Source: Candidatus Bipolaricaulota bacterium (GTDB taxonomy: Bacteria > Bipolaricaulota > Bipolaricaulia > RBG-16-55-9 > DRXL01). From it: DNA of 17,774 bases. Shown piece by piece: positions 1 to 8,705 of this stretch. Under the pieces are notes generated by a model. That model ran no database searches. It saw nothing but the letters and a program-made list of their open reading frames with translations, and was not told the origin of the DNA. The position numbers and the translations under genes were made by a program. Every line of letters begins with the position of its first letter. Position 1 is the first letter of the stretch. The DNA is taken from positions 1 to 17,774 of the forward strand of contig JAOAIA010000027.1 in the NCBI GenBank assembly GCA_026414955.1, given 5' to 3'.

Positions 1-117
1 CCCTTAGATCGCGCACGGCACGACCCGCGCATAGACGTCAAAGCCGTGACATATAATAATTTGCGCGTGCTCCAGCAGCCCGCTAGAGTCCAAGTCGAGT
101 GCGTGTTGGACATTTAA
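1..117 (+). CDS. Archease, C-terminal fragment (gene starts outside the window)
   Basis: Frame 1 is open from the first base to the TAA at 115-117 and encodes 38 residues. The fragment contains the block DVKAVTYNNLRV and ends VLDI. The archease family typically ends with an 'E(V)KAVTYHxLxV ... VxLDI' pattern in which the C-terminal Asp takes part in metal binding. Archeases are small proteins that activate the RNA ligase RtcB and are best known from archaea and eukaryotes, with scattered bacterial members. The N-terminal part and any neighbouring rtcB lie to the left and cannot be seen. The -35 element of the next gene overlaps the stop codon. The call rests on a short but distinctive motif. 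Confidence 0.72.
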   Translation, partial: PLDRARHDPRIDVKAVTYNNLRVLQQPARVQVECVLDI

Positions 118-142
118 CTTTCTCGCCCCTTTGCGCTATAAT
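114..142 (+). promoter_or_regulatory. Sigma-70-type promoter for the CARDB-domain gene
   Basis: A perfect -10 TATAAT (137-142) lies 17 bases after a -35-like TTAACT (114-119), which overlaps the archease stop codon. Transcription would start near 149, giving a leader of about 20 bases that holds the Shine-Dalgarno site GAGGGGTGATC (157-167). Confidence 0.7.
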
Positions 143-170
143 AGCAACAGCGTGAAGAGGGGTGATCTCA

Positions 171-1226
171 ATGACGAACCCTGGTCAAGGGGTAACTGGG
201 TCGGCCAAATGGGCGCTTCTCATCGGATTGGTGCTCTGGAGCGGACATCTCTTCACCGTGCCAGGCCAAACACAACTGGAACTGGGGATCAGTGCAACAT
301 GCGAAAACGCTGTGCTCATAGTCAACGGGCGCATCTACTCCGGTCGGCCATTTACACTCACCGTGCCCCTGGGCGAGACCGTCACCCTCCAAGCCGTCAA
401 TAGACAACTCGACAACTGCGGCGTCCAACAAGCACTGCATTACTTTGATCGCTGGGATTTTAACGGCGAGCCGTATTCGAAAGCGCCTCAGCAGCTGCGC
501 CTGCGCGCCGGGCAAGTCCCCTTCACAGCCAGCGCGCGCGTGCAGGCGGTCTATCGCTCCCAACGCGCAGATTTTTGTGACGTCGCTGTCGCTGCTCAAG
601 AAGGGCCAGAAAAATATCTTCATGGGACGTTCATTGACGTGCGCCCTCTTGATATCTTAGGTGAGGGCGGCGGCGTCACGCCCTTCGTGCGCAGCTTCGA
701 CACCCTTACAGATATCTTTCTACAAGCCAGCCCACAAGTCTCGTTTGAGAATATTACGTATCGTTTCACGCGCTGGGAGGTCGAAGGTGCCCAAGTGCTC
801 TCGCCTCCGATCGCCAATCCGACGCTCGTCACGCTGCGCTGTCGCACGGCACGCGTGATCGCCCATGCGATCTACACCGTGTCCACTACGCCCACAGGCT
901 GCCCCGATCTGACCATTCGCCACTTGTACGTGGACGTCTCGCAGGTCTCGCCGACCGCCTGGCTCTTGAATGCGCGCGCCTACGTGGAGAATATCGGCAC
1001 CGCCACCGTGCCTGCCCCGTCCACAACAGCGTTCTCCCTCAACGGGCAGCTCATCGGCGAGGCGCGGACATCGCCGTTGGCGCCAAGAGCCGGCGAACAA
1101 GCAAGCACTACATATCTTCTGACGGCGGGCAGCTATATCCTCACCGTCACTGCCGACAGCAAACAACAGATCTTCGAGTGCAACGAGGAGAATAACATCA
1201 AAGAGACGATCATCAAGACCCCATGA
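171..1226 (+). CDS. Secreted or membrane-anchored protein with two beta-repeat modules and a C-terminal CARDB domain
   Basis: 351 residues from ATG 171, chosen because GAGGGGTGATC sits just upstream; an in-frame GTG at 162 lies inside that site. Residues 13-30 are a hydrophobic signal/anchor segment. Two segments (about 88-128 and 196-237) share an 'F-x-RW-x-x-x-G ... V-x-A-x-Y' pattern like the beta modules of bacterial surface proteins (divergent InlB-type repeats). Residues 245-343 read as a CARDB domain (DLTIRHLYVDVS, ARAYVENIGT, ending FECNEENN), an extracellular Ig-like adhesion fold. Six cysteines lie outside the signal segment (C44, C83, C136, C224, C244, C337), so disulfides are possible. 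There is no lipobox or catalytic motif; a role in binding at the cell surface is inference. The gene end overlaps the convergent aminotransferase by 14 bases. Confidence 0.8.
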   Translation: MTNPGQGVTGSAKWALLIGLVLWSGHLFTVPGQTQLELGISATCENAVLIVNGRIYSGRPFTLTVPLGETVTLQAVNRQLDNCGVQQALHYFDRWDFNGEPYSKAPQQLRLRAGQVPFTASARVQAVYRSQRADFCDVAVAAQEGPEKYLHGTFIDVRPLDILGEGGGVTPFVRSFDTLTDIFLQASPQVSFENITYRFTRWEVEGAQVLSPPIANPTLVTLRCRTARVIAHAIYTVSTTPTGCPDLTIRHLYVDVSQVSPTAWLLNARAYVENIGTATVPAPSTTAFSLNGQLIGEARTSPLAPRAGEQASTTYLLTAGSYILTVTADSKQQIFECNEENNIKETIIKTP

Positions 1227-2379
1227 CGGGCATGGGGGCGCGCAAGCCCTGCCCCGGCTCCACTGCGATGCCAACGGACCTCAAGACGTCTTCAATCGCG
1301 AGCAGCGTCGGCACGATGGCGTCACGGGTTGCCGTCGGCCCCATGTGCCCGATGCGAAAGATCTGCCCTGCTAACTTTTCCAACCCGCCTCCGATGAGAA
1401 TCTGATGCTTCTCCTTGAGAGCATGGATGAGCGCAGCGGCCGGCAGCTTGGGGTGGCCCTTGGCCGCTGTCACGGTATTCATCGCCTCGCGGTCATCGGG
1501 GACGAAGAGTTCAAACCCCAGATTCTTGAGGGCGTTACGCACAAGAGCCGCGATCTCCCAATGGCGCGCCCATCGCTGAGAAAGCCCTTCTTCTAAAATA
1601 TTATGCAGACTGAAGCGCAGGGCTTGGGTTAGTCCGGTGGGCATCGTCACGGGATGGGGATGCCAGTCGGCCCACTCGCGCGCGAAGTGCTGCCAGGTGC
1701 GCAGGTTCACAAACCATCCCGGCCCCTTGCTGCGCTCGATTGCCTCCCACGCGCGCGGACTGACCGCCACAGGAGCTAATCCCGGCGGACACTCTAAGCA
1801 TTTTTGCGTCGCGCTCACACCGATCCCAATCTGCCAGTCGTCAAACGCGATCTCGGTGCCCCCCAGCGTCGCCACCATGTCCGCGACGAGCACCGCTCCG
1901 TATCGTTCGCAGAGCGCGCCGATCTCTCGCAACGGGTTGAGCACCCCCGTTGAAGTTTCACCGTGCACCATGATCACGACTTTGATCTCCCGGTCGCGCT
2001 TAAGAGCTTGCTCCACAGCGTCAACGTCGAAGGCGCGACCCCATGTGCTCTCCAACACCGAGACCCGCGACGAATACGCCCGCGCTATCGTCACCCACCG
2101 ATCCCCAAAGAACCCGTTGGTCAGCACGAGCAGTTGATGGGTGTCGCCGGACAGGCTGGCAATCGCTGCTTCCATGCCGACGCTGCCCGGCCCCGGCATG
2201 AGAAAGACGCTCGCTTCTTTTGTCTGCCAGACTTGTTTCAACAGCGTTACGGTCTCGGTGTAGATTTCCACCCAGTCGTGTCCGTAGTGCGCGATGAGCG
2301 GGGCACTCATGAACGATAAGACCTCGGGTTCCAGATCAATGGGGCCAGGGATGCGCAACCGATATCGCTTCACGGTCAT
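1213..2379 (-). CDS. Class V PLP aminotransferase (serine/alanine-glyoxylate aminotransferase family)
   Basis: 388 residues, the usual length for the family. It opens with a PGP motif (10-13) and carries MPGPGSVGMEAA (61-72), HGETSTG (139-145), the cofactor-ring Asp in VADMVATLGG (D167), and the PLP-binding lysine K193 in SATQKCLECPPGL. These are hallmarks of fold-type I class V enzymes related to AGXT, serine-pyruvate aminotransferase and PucG, which transfer an amino group from alanine or serine to glyoxylate. The exact amino donor cannot be read from sequence; an isocitrate-lyase-independent glyoxylate or purine-degradation role is equally possible. Start ATG is preceded by GAGGAGGAG. It is the last gene of the minus-strand series, 30 bases after yvcK, and its 3' end overlaps the convergent CARDB gene. 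Confidence 0.88.
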   Translation of the reverse strand: MTVKRYRLRIPGPIDLEPEVLSFMSAPLIAHYGHDWVEIYTETVTLLKQVWQTKEASVFLMPGPGSVGMEAAIASLSGDTHQLLVLTNGFFGDRWVTIARAYSSRVSVLESTWGRAFDVDAVEQALKRDREIKVVIMVHGETSTGVLNPLREIGALCERYGAVLVADMVATLGGTEIAFDDWQIGIGVSATQKCLECPPGLAPVAVSPRAWEAIERSKGPGWFVNLRTWQHFAREWADWHPHPVTMPTGLTQALRFSLHNILEEGLSQRWARHWEIAALVRNALKNLGFELFVPDDREAMNTVTAAKGHPKLPAAALIHALKEKHQILIGGGLEKLAGQIFRIGHMGPTATRDAIVPTLLAIEDVLRSVGIAVEPGQGLRAPMPVMGS

Positions 2380-2409
2380 GGCTCTCCTCCTCTCGGCTCG
2401 TTGTGTAGG

Positions 2410-3729
2410 TCACCAGCGGGTCCATGACGGGAACAGATCGGGCACACAGGCAGCGATCACCCGCGCAAGCTCTTTAGAGTTGTGCTTGACGGTAGGCACT
2501 TGAGCATCCGAGGGCCAGCGCGGCAGCGTCACGATCTCCAAGAGATCCGCCCGAATGACCCGAACACCCCACTCGTTCGGCTCAGCCAAATCATCTGCGA
2601 CGGGGACGGAGCCTTCCTGAGCATATTGGACAAGAAGCTCTTGGGGAACGGGTTGCTTGTTCAACACGACGAAATCCAGCGAGCGCACATCGAGATACGC
2701 ACTCAAAGCCCTCACATGATCTCGCGCGGTGAACCCCGAAGTCTCTCCCGGCTGGGTCATCAGGTTCATAATATAGAACTTTTTCGCGAGTGAGCGTTCT
2801 AGCGCGTGGCGAACCCCCGCGACGAGCAAGTTGGGGATCACGCTCGTAAACAGACTGCCCGGCCCCAGAATGATGAGATCGGCGTGCCGGATCTCTTCCA
2901 GCACTTTGGGGTAAGCGCGCACACTGGGGTTCGACAGCGCCATACGGCACACCCGCCCGCCCGCCTTGGGAATGCGGCTCTCCCCCTGGATGATGCGCCC
3001 GTCGTCGAGCTCCGCGACCAGTTCAGCGTGCTCCAGCGTCGCCGGCAGAACCTGCCCCCGCGTGTTGAGCAGCGTGCTCATCTCTTCGATAGCGCGATCA
3101 AAGCTCCCCGTCATCTCTTGCAGCCCCGCCAGAACGAGATTGCCGAGCGAATGCCCTTGCAGAGTCCCCCCCTGAAAGCGATGATTGAAGAGCTGCGAGA
3201 TCTGAGACTCGTCTTCAGCAAGAGCGATGAGACAGTTCCGAATATCCCCAGGGGGTAAGATATTCAGTTCTTGACGCAGCCTTCCAGAACTGCCCCCGTC
3301 GTCCATGACCGTCACGACGGCTGTCACGTTGGTCGTGAGCTGTTTCAAGCCGCGCAAGAGTGAAGACAACCCCGTGCCGCCGCCAATGGCGACGATGCGC
3401 GGCCCCTGGCTCAAGAGCCTCTTTTCGAAGAGGATCTCGCCCATGCGCCCCTCGGCAGGAGCAGCGATAGCCCGCACGATGGAACGGCTGATCCGCTGCA
3501 CCCCAAAGAGCACCCCGACCGCTCCCAGCACCATCAAGCTGATAGCTAAGAACAAGGTCGAGAGCGCCGACGGCGCGACGATAGTATAGACAGCCCGCAC
3601 GAGATTCTGCCCCAAGAGCACAAAAAGCCCCAAGATAAAAAGCCCCAGCGAGACGATCACGAGCGCCAGCCAGCGCTTGACCCCGATCCCCGGATGGAGC
3701 CAGCGCCCCAAGCGCACCAGCGCCGTCAT
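2410..3729 (-). CDS. yvcK: YvcK/CofD-like protein (gluconeogenesis factor, GlmR type) with N-terminal membrane anchor
   Basis: 439 residues. Two hydrophobic segments (about 17-40 and 50-79) form a membrane hairpin not present in the shorter Bacillus YvcK. The CofD-like Rossmann domain follows: VAIGGGTGLSSLLRG (113-127), VTVMDDGGSSGRLR (139-152), PPGDIRNCL (159-167), QGHSLGNL (191-198), LGPGSLFTSVIPNLL (288-302) and MTQPGETSGFT (324-334). Known YvcK proteins bind UDP-sugars (UDP-GlcNAc) and adjust cell-wall precursor synthesis and growth on gluconeogenic carbon. Start ATG 3729 follows GGGAGG at a spacing of about 10, located in the dnaE stop region; only three bases separate the genes, so coupling is likely. 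Neighbouring eno also belongs to lower glycolysis/gluconeogenesis. Confidence 0.93.
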   Translation of the reverse strand: MTALVRLGRWLHPGIGVKRWLALVIVSLGLFILGLFVLLGQNLVRAVYTIVAPSALSTLFLAISLMVLGAVGVLFGVQRISRSIVRAIAAPAEGRMGEILFEKRLLSQGPRIVAIGGGTGLSSLLRGLKQLTTNVTAVVTVMDDGGSSGRLRQELNILPPGDIRNCLIALAEDESQISQLFNHRFQGGTLQGHSLGNLVLAGLQEMTGSFDRAIEEMSTLLNTRGQVLPATLEHAELVAELDDGRIIQGESRIPKAGGRVCRMALSNPSVRAYPKVLEEIRHADLIILGPGSLFTSVIPNLLVAGVRHALERSLAKKFYIMNLMTQPGETSGFTARDHVRALSAYLDVRSLDFVVLNKQPVPQELLVQYAQEGSVPVADDLAEPNEWGVRVIRADLLEIVTLPRWPSDAQVPTVKHNSKELARVIAACVPDLFPSWTRW

Positions 3730-3732
3730 AGT

Positions 3733-6700
3733 TTATCGGCCTCCCTTGCGCGTTACTTTCTGGATGCGCTCTGGATCACCTAAGAACGCCTCTAACTCCT
3801 TGAGCAACGTGCTCGTCAATCCCACGCCCGCCCCCAATCGCACCGTGATCGGCTCATCCCCCAGCAGGCGCACATAGACCGGCGATGCCCCCGGCGAGGC
3901 GCTCAAAATATCCTTCAGCTTGCGCACAAATGACTCCGTCACGTGCTCCGGTTCCACGGCGAGATAGAGTTGCACCGTGCGCTCTGCTTCCTCGAGCGAG
4001 AGAAGCTCTTCGGCAACGATCTGGACGCCATTGGAGCGTTCGGAGCGTCGCTCGGCGCGCCCACGCACCCAGATGATCTGGTCCTCTTTGAGCAGTTGCT
4101 TGGCGTGCTCGTATGGCTCGGGGAAGACCGTGACTTCTACTTGCCCAGAGAGGTCTTCCAAGCGCACGAAAGCCATGCGCTTGCCCGTATTGGTCGTGAT
4201 CACCCGCAACGAATCAATGCGCCCGCCAAGCTGCAGCTCCTTTCCGTCGGGTTGCTCGTGCACTCTTTGCAGATCGCACGTGCACAAGAGGCCCAGACGC
4301 TCCTTCACGTGCTCCAAGGGGTGTCCGCTCACGTAGAGTCCCAGCAGTTCTTTTTCGAAGCGCAAGAGTTCGGGCTTTGCGAATTCGTCGTGCCCGTCTG
4401 TTGGGCGCCCAAGAGAGAACTCCGCCTCTTCTTGGGCGAAGAACGATCTTTGGCCGCTCTTGCGCTCCTGCTGCGCCTGCGCGGCCAGGGCCAGCCCGGC
4501 TTCGACTTGAGCTAATAATCCCTTGCGCGTGCCGCAACGATCAAACGCCCCGCACTTGATCAGGCTTTCTAAGACTTCACGGTTGAGGACGTCGCTGGGG
4601 ACGCGCCGACAGAAATCGGCAAAACTGCGAAACGCACCTCTCCGCTTCCGAGCCTCTAAGATCGCCTGCACCGTTGCACTTCCCACGTTCTTGATCGCCC
4701 CCAGCCCAAAGCGGATTTGATTCTTGGACAACGGCGTAAAATCCGCGTCGCTCTCGTTCACATCCGGGGGCAGCACGGTGATCCCCAGCTCGCGACACTC
4801 TTGAATGTACTCCGCTATTTTTTCAGTATTTCCGGCGACGCTCGTCAGCAGGGCTGCGAGATAACACGCGGGGTATTTCACTTTGAGATAGGCCGTCCAG
4901 TACGAGATGAGCGCGTAGGCCGTCGAGTGCGCTTTGACGAACCCGTAGCGCGCAAATTTCTCAATATCTGCGAAGAGTTCCTCAGCTTTGGCGCGGGCGA
5001 TCCCGTTCTGCACGCACCCCTCGACGAAGCGCGCGCGCATCTTCTCCATCACGTCTCTTTTCTTCTTGCCCACGGCCACGCGCAGAATATCGGCTTCGGC
5101 GAGACTGAACCCCGCGAGCGTGCGCGCCATGAGCAATAACTGATCTTGATAGATCGGCAGCCCATACGTCTCTTTCAGAACTGTTTCGAGGTCGGGATGG
5201 GGGTAGGTGACGGGCTGACGCCCGTGCTTGCGCTCGATATAGTCATTGGCCATGCCACTCTCTAGTGGGCCGGGACGATAGAGCGCCAAGATCGCGATCA
5301 GATCGCGAAACTCCGTGGGTTTTAACTTCGTGAGCAGCGCCGTGACCCCGGCGCCTTCCAATTGAAAGACCCCCGTCGTGCGCCCTTGTTGGAGCATCGC
5401 GTAGACATCGGGATCGTCCAAGGGGATCTTCTGCAAGAGAACCTCTTCGCCCGTGAGCTTCTTGACGGACTTGATCGTGTCGTCAATCGCTGTTAGGTTG
5501 CGCAGCCCCAGGAAATCTATCTTGAGCAGCCCAATGGTCTCCAAGTCTTTCATGTTATATTGAGTGCGCACGGAGCCGTCGCTGATGCGCAAGAGCGGGG
5601 CAAAGTCCGTCACTTCTGCGGGGGTGATGACGACCCCGGCAGCATGGGTCGCGACATTGCGGGCCAGCCCTTCGAGCTTGCGCGCGACGTCTAAGAGCTT
5701 GTGCACTTGAGCATCCGTCTCATAGCGGCGGCGCAATTCGCTCACGCCCTCCAGCGCTTCGTCGAGCGTCGCCCCGAAGGGGATGAGCTTGGCGATCTTG
5801 TCCGCATCGGGGTATGAGAACCCTAAGACGCGGGCGACGTCGCGCACGACGCTGCGCGCTTTCATCTTGTCGAACGTCGCGATCTGGGCGACTCGATCCT
5901 GACCGTATTTCTCCTCGACGTATCGGATGACCTCATCACGGCGGCGCATACAGAAGTCAATGTCAATATCGGGGAGGCTGACGCGCGAGGGGTTCAAGAA
6001 TCGCTCAAAGATAAGCCCGTACTTAAGAGGGTCCACGTCGGTGATGCCCAAACAGTAACAGACTAAGCTGCCAGCGGCTGAGCCGCGCCCCGGCCCCACG
6101 GGAATATCTCGACTCTTGGCAAACTGCACAAAGTCTTGGACAATTAAAAAGTACCCAGAATAGCCCATCTTGGCGATCACGCCAAGCTCGTACTCCAGGC
6201 GATCTGTGATCTCTGAAGAAAGCTCACCGAAGCGCGCCCGTGCGCCTGCATACGCCAAAGCGCGTAGATATTCGTTCGCATTGCTATAGCCGTGGGGCAG
6301 CGCAAACGTCGGCAGGTGGGCTGTAGAAAAATCCAATCTCAGATCGCACTGTTTGGCGATGCGCACGGTATTCTCTAACGCTTCTGGCCAGCGTTCAAAG
6401 AGCCGCGCTAGCTCGTCGTAGCTCTTGAAGTAATACTCTTCGCCTTCATACGAGCGCCGATCTTCGTCGGCGAGGGTCTTTTCGCCCTGAATATTTAACA
6501 GCACGTCATGGGCTTGGCGATCTTCGCGGGCGATATAGTGCACGTCGTTGGTCGCGACGACGGGTGCGTCGAGGCGATGGGCGATCTCGACCAAGTATTC
6601 GTTTCGGGCTTCGTCTTCGGGCTGCCCGTGGTTCTGGAGTTCTATATAAAAATTCTCCGGGCCGACCAGCGCTTGGAACTCGTGCGCGACTTGGAGGGCG

Positions 6701-7161
6701 CTCTCGAACTTATTCTGTCCCACCAGCCGACAGATCTCGCTGCTGCGGCATCCCGATAGAATGATCAGCCCCTGACTGTAACGTCGCAGCAACTCTTTGT
6801 CCACTCTGGGCTTGTAATAAAACCCTTCGATATAGCCCAAGCTCGTGAGCTTCACCAAGTTGCGATAGCCCGTCTCGTTGCGGGCCAGCACCGTCAAGTG
6901 ATAGTATTTCGTCCCGTCGTCTTTGGATTTGGTGTGTCGGCTTTTCGGAGCAACGTAGAGTTCACAGCCGATAATGGGCTTGATCCCGTGCTCCTGGGCG
7001 TGCTTGTAGAACTCAATCGCCCCGCAGAGATTGCCGTGGTCAGTCAGAGCGAGCGCGGGCATCTTGTGCTCGACGCACTGCTTCACCAACTCTTCTATAC
7101 GGCACATCGCGTCGAGCAGGCTATACTCCGAATGCACGTGCAGATGCACAAATTGGCTCAT
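3733..7161 (-). CDS. dnaE: DNA polymerase III alpha subunit
   Basis: 1142 residues, normal for DnaE1. Order: PHP domain (1-280) with HLHVHSEYSLLD, TDHGN (40-44), GCELYV (65-70), HLTVLARN (88-95) and NDVHY (205-209); then the C-family polymerase core with GPGRGSAAGSLV (356-367), catalytic aspartates in PDIDIDF (397-403), and the third Asp in LKIDFLGL (D549). Further on are helix-hairpin-helix and fingers segments, then an OB-fold (about residue 985 on, LGGRIDSLRVITTNTGKRMA). The PHP metal ligands look intact, unlike E. coli DnaE. It is the replicative polymerase catalytic subunit. Its ATG overlaps the ftsB/divIC stop (ATGA, 7158-7161) and its TAA lies three bases before yvcK. No intein or frameshift is seen. 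Confidence 0.98.
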   Translation of the reverse strand: MSQFVHLHVHSEYSLLDAMCRIEELVKQCVEHKMPALALTDHGNLCGAIEFYKHAQEHGIKPIIGCELYVAPKSRHTKSKDDGTKYYHLTVLARNETGYRNLVKLTSLGYIEGFYYKPRVDKELLRRYSQGLIILSGCRSSEICRLVGQNKFESALQVAHEFQALVGPENFYIELQNHGQPEDEARNEYLVEIAHRLDAPVVATNDVHYIAREDRQAHDVLLNIQGEKTLADEDRRSYEGEEYYFKSYDELARLFERWPEALENTVRIAKQCDLRLDFSTAHLPTFALPHGYSNANEYLRALAYAGARARFGELSSEITDRLEYELGVIAKMGYSGYFLIVQDFVQFAKSRDIPVGPGRGSAAGSLVCYCLGITDVDPLKYGLIFERFLNPSRVSLPDIDIDFCMRRRDEVIRYVEEKYGQDRVAQIATFDKMKARSVVRDVARVLGFSYPDADKIAKLIPFGATLDEALEGVSELRRRYETDAQVHKLLDVARKLEGLARNVATHAAGVVITPAEVTDFAPLLRISDGSVRTQYNMKDLETIGLLKIDFLGLRNLTAIDDTIKSVKKLTGEEVLLQKIPLDDPDVYAMLQQGRTTGVFQLEGAGVTALLTKLKPTEFRDLIAILALYRPGPLESGMANDYIERKHGRQPVTYPHPDLETVLKETYGLPIYQDQLLLMARTLAGFSLAEADILRVAVGKKKRDVMEKMRARFVEGCVQNGIARAKAEELFADIEKFARYGFVKAHSTAYALISYWTAYLKVKYPACYLAALLTSVAGNTEKIAEYIQECRELGITVLPPDVNESDADFTPLSKNQIRFGLGAIKNVGSATVQAILEARKRRGAFRSFADFCRRVPSDVLNREVLESLIKCGAFDRCGTRKGLLAQVEAGLALAAQAQQERKSGQRSFFAQEEAEFSLGRPTDGHDEFAKPELLRFEKELLGLYVSGHPLEHVKERLGLLCTCDLQRVHEQPDGKELQLGGRIDSLRVITTNTGKRMAFVRLEDLSGQVEVTVFPEPYEHAKQLLKEDQIIWVRGRAERRSERSNGVQIVAEELLSLEEAERTVQLYLAVEPEHVTESFVRKLKDILSASPGASPVYVRLLGDEPITVRLGAGVGLTSTLLKELEAFLGDPERIQKVTRKGGR

Positions 7162-7436
7162 CGCTCCGCCTCACCGTCTTCGATGATTATATAGATCTCT
7201 TCGCCGGGCTTGCCCATGCCCAATTCTTTGCGCGCCAGATATTCGATCAATTTCAAGTTATCTTTCTCTCGGAGTCGTGCTGATAGGCGCTCGATTTCCT
7301 GCTGGATTTTTGCTTTCTCAGCCTCGAGTCGGATAAGCTCCGCCCGCAGATGCCGGATAGTCAAGACACGCGAAATGAATACCCCCAGAATGATCGCTAC
7401 TCCTATCAAGATCAAGACGAGTCCCCAACGCTTCAT
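7158..7436 (-). CDS. ftsB: Septum formation initiator family protein (FtsB/DivIC)
   Basis: 92 residues with the family's layout: one N-terminal transmembrane helix (about 4-26), then a leucine- and charge-rich coiled coil (about 29-64) and a short C-terminal segment (IEYLARKELGMGKPGEEIY) typical of FtsB/DivIC. These bitopic proteins join FtsL and FtsQ/DivIB at the division site and help activate septal peptidoglycan synthesis. The gene overlaps eno upstream (ATGA 7433-7436) and dnaE downstream (ATGA 7158-7161), so it is almost certainly translated as part of this operon. eno next to ftsB is a common bacterial arrangement. Start ATG follows GGAGAGGGAG. FtsB and DivIC cannot be told apart by sequence alone. 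Confidence 0.9.
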   Translation of the reverse strand: MKRWGLVLILIGVAIILGVFISRVLTIRHLRAELIRLEAEKAKIQQEIERLSARLREKDNLKLIEYLARKELGMGKPGEEIYIIIEDGEAER

Positions 7437-8686
7437 ACTCCCTCTCCAAACGGTCGAGCTAAGGGGAGCTTATACTGCTCTTCCAGCCGCAATAACTGAT
7501 TATATTTCGCCGTGCGCTCCCCCCGGCTCACCGAGCCGGTCTTGATCTGCCCCGCGCCCGTGCCCACCGCAAGATCAGCGATGAACGTGTCTTCGGTCTC
7601 CCCAGAACGATGCGAGATCACGGTTTTATAGCCCCCGCGATGCGCCGTCTCAATGGCGTGCAACGTCTCGGTGAGCGTGCCGATCTGATTGAGCTTGATG
7701 AGCACGGCGTTGGCGACGCCCTCGCGAATCCCCTTCTCGATCAGGGCTGGGTTCGTCACGAAGACGTCGTCGCCGACGAGCTGCACGCGCTTCCCCAGAC
7801 GCTTCGTAAGCTCTTGCCAGCCCGCCCAATCGTCTTCCGCTAGGCCGTCCTCAATCGAAACGATGGGATATTTTTTCAGCCATTCTTCGTACAAGCTGAT
7901 CAGCTCGCTCGCCGAGAGCGATCTTCTCTCTAGGCAATAGCGCCCCTCGGCGTAGAACGTGCTGGCGGCGGGATCGAGAGCCAGCGCCAGATCGCGCCCC
8001 GGCCCATAGCCCGCCGTGCCGATCGCTTCCATGAGAAGCCTTAAAGCCTCTTCGTTTCCCTGTAAGTATGGGGCGAAACCCCCTTCGTCGCCGACGGTGG
8101 TGCTCAGCCCGCGACTCTTGAGAATCTTTTTGAGAGTTTGAAACGTCTCGACCGTCGCACGGAGGGCTTCACGGAACGAATCGAACCCAACGGGGACAAG
8201 CATAAACTCTTGAATATCGAGATCGTTGTCGGCGTGCAGCCCCCCGTTGAGCACGTTGACCAAGGGAGTGGGCAAGCGATTCTTATCGCCGATATACTGA
8301 AACAACGGCTTCTTAAGGGAGCGTGCGGCCGCGCGCGCGTAGGCAAGCGAGACCCCTAAGATCGCATTCGCCCCCAGACGGCTCTTGTTCGGTGTGCCAT
8401 CGAGTTTAATGAGTGCCTGATCGAGCTCGGCTTGAGTGGGAAACTCGCGCCCGACAAGCGCCGACGCGATCTCGTCAGTCACGTTACGCACGGCGCGCAG
8501 GACGCCCTTGCCCCCATAGCGCCGGTCGCCGTCGCGCAACTCCACCGTCTCTTTAGCCCCTGTCGAGGCCCCAGACGGCACAGCCGCGCGCCCGCACGCG
8601 CCGTCCCACAGCTCGACTTCGACTTCTATCGTTGGGTTGCCGCGCGAATCCAAAATCTCGCGCGCGCGTACCGCCTGAACCCTCAT
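7433..8686 (-). CDS. eno: Enolase (phosphopyruvate hydratase)
   Basis: 417 residues. It interconverts 2-phosphoglycerate and phosphoenolpyruvate in the cytoplasm. Visible elements are the start REILDSRGNPTIEVEVEL, the mobile loop PSGASTGAKE (37-46), H151 in GGLHADND, catalytic E201 in VGDEGGFAP, metal ligands D238, E279 (SIEDG) and D306 (VGDDVF), catalytic K331 in LIKLNQIGT, and SHRSGETED (358-366). All expected catalytic residues are present. Start ATG is preceded by GAGAGG. The gene has its own promoter (8706-8735) although DRG lies only 64 bases upstream, so it may be transcribed both from there and by read-through. The stop overlaps the ftsB/divIC start. Confidence 0.98.
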   Translation of the reverse strand: MRVQAVRAREILDSRGNPTIEVEVELWDGACGRAAVPSGASTGAKETVELRDGDRRYGGKGVLRAVRNVTDEIASALVGREFPTQAELDQALIKLDGTPNKSRLGANAILGVSLAYARAAARSLKKPLFQYIGDKNRLPTPLVNVLNGGLHADNDLDIQEFMLVPVGFDSFREALRATVETFQTLKKILKSRGLSTTVGDEGGFAPYLQGNEEALRLLMEAIGTAGYGPGRDLALALDPAASTFYAEGRYCLERRSLSASELISLYEEWLKKYPIVSIEDGLAEDDWAGWQELTKRLGKRVQLVGDDVFVTNPALIEKGIREGVANAVLIKLNQIGTLTETLHAIETAHRGGYKTVISHRSGETEDTFIADLAVGTGAGQIKTGSVSRGERTAKYNQLLRLEEQYKLPLARPFGEGV

Positions 8687-8705
8687 AAAACCCTCTCGTC
8701 GGACT

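Noticed and set aside
1..32. Minus-strand open frame beginning with ATG at 32 and leaving the window
   Set aside because: Ten residues without any motif, and the plus strand here is convincingly archease.
52..57. TATAAT on the plus strand near the left edge
   Set aside because: It lies inside the archease codons for Thr-Tyr-Asn and has no -35 partner.
162..2500. Several long open frames antisense to or overlapping the CARDB and aminotransferase genes
   Set aside because: They are shadows in GC-rich coding sequence, Arg/Ser-rich with no recognisable family or ribosome site.
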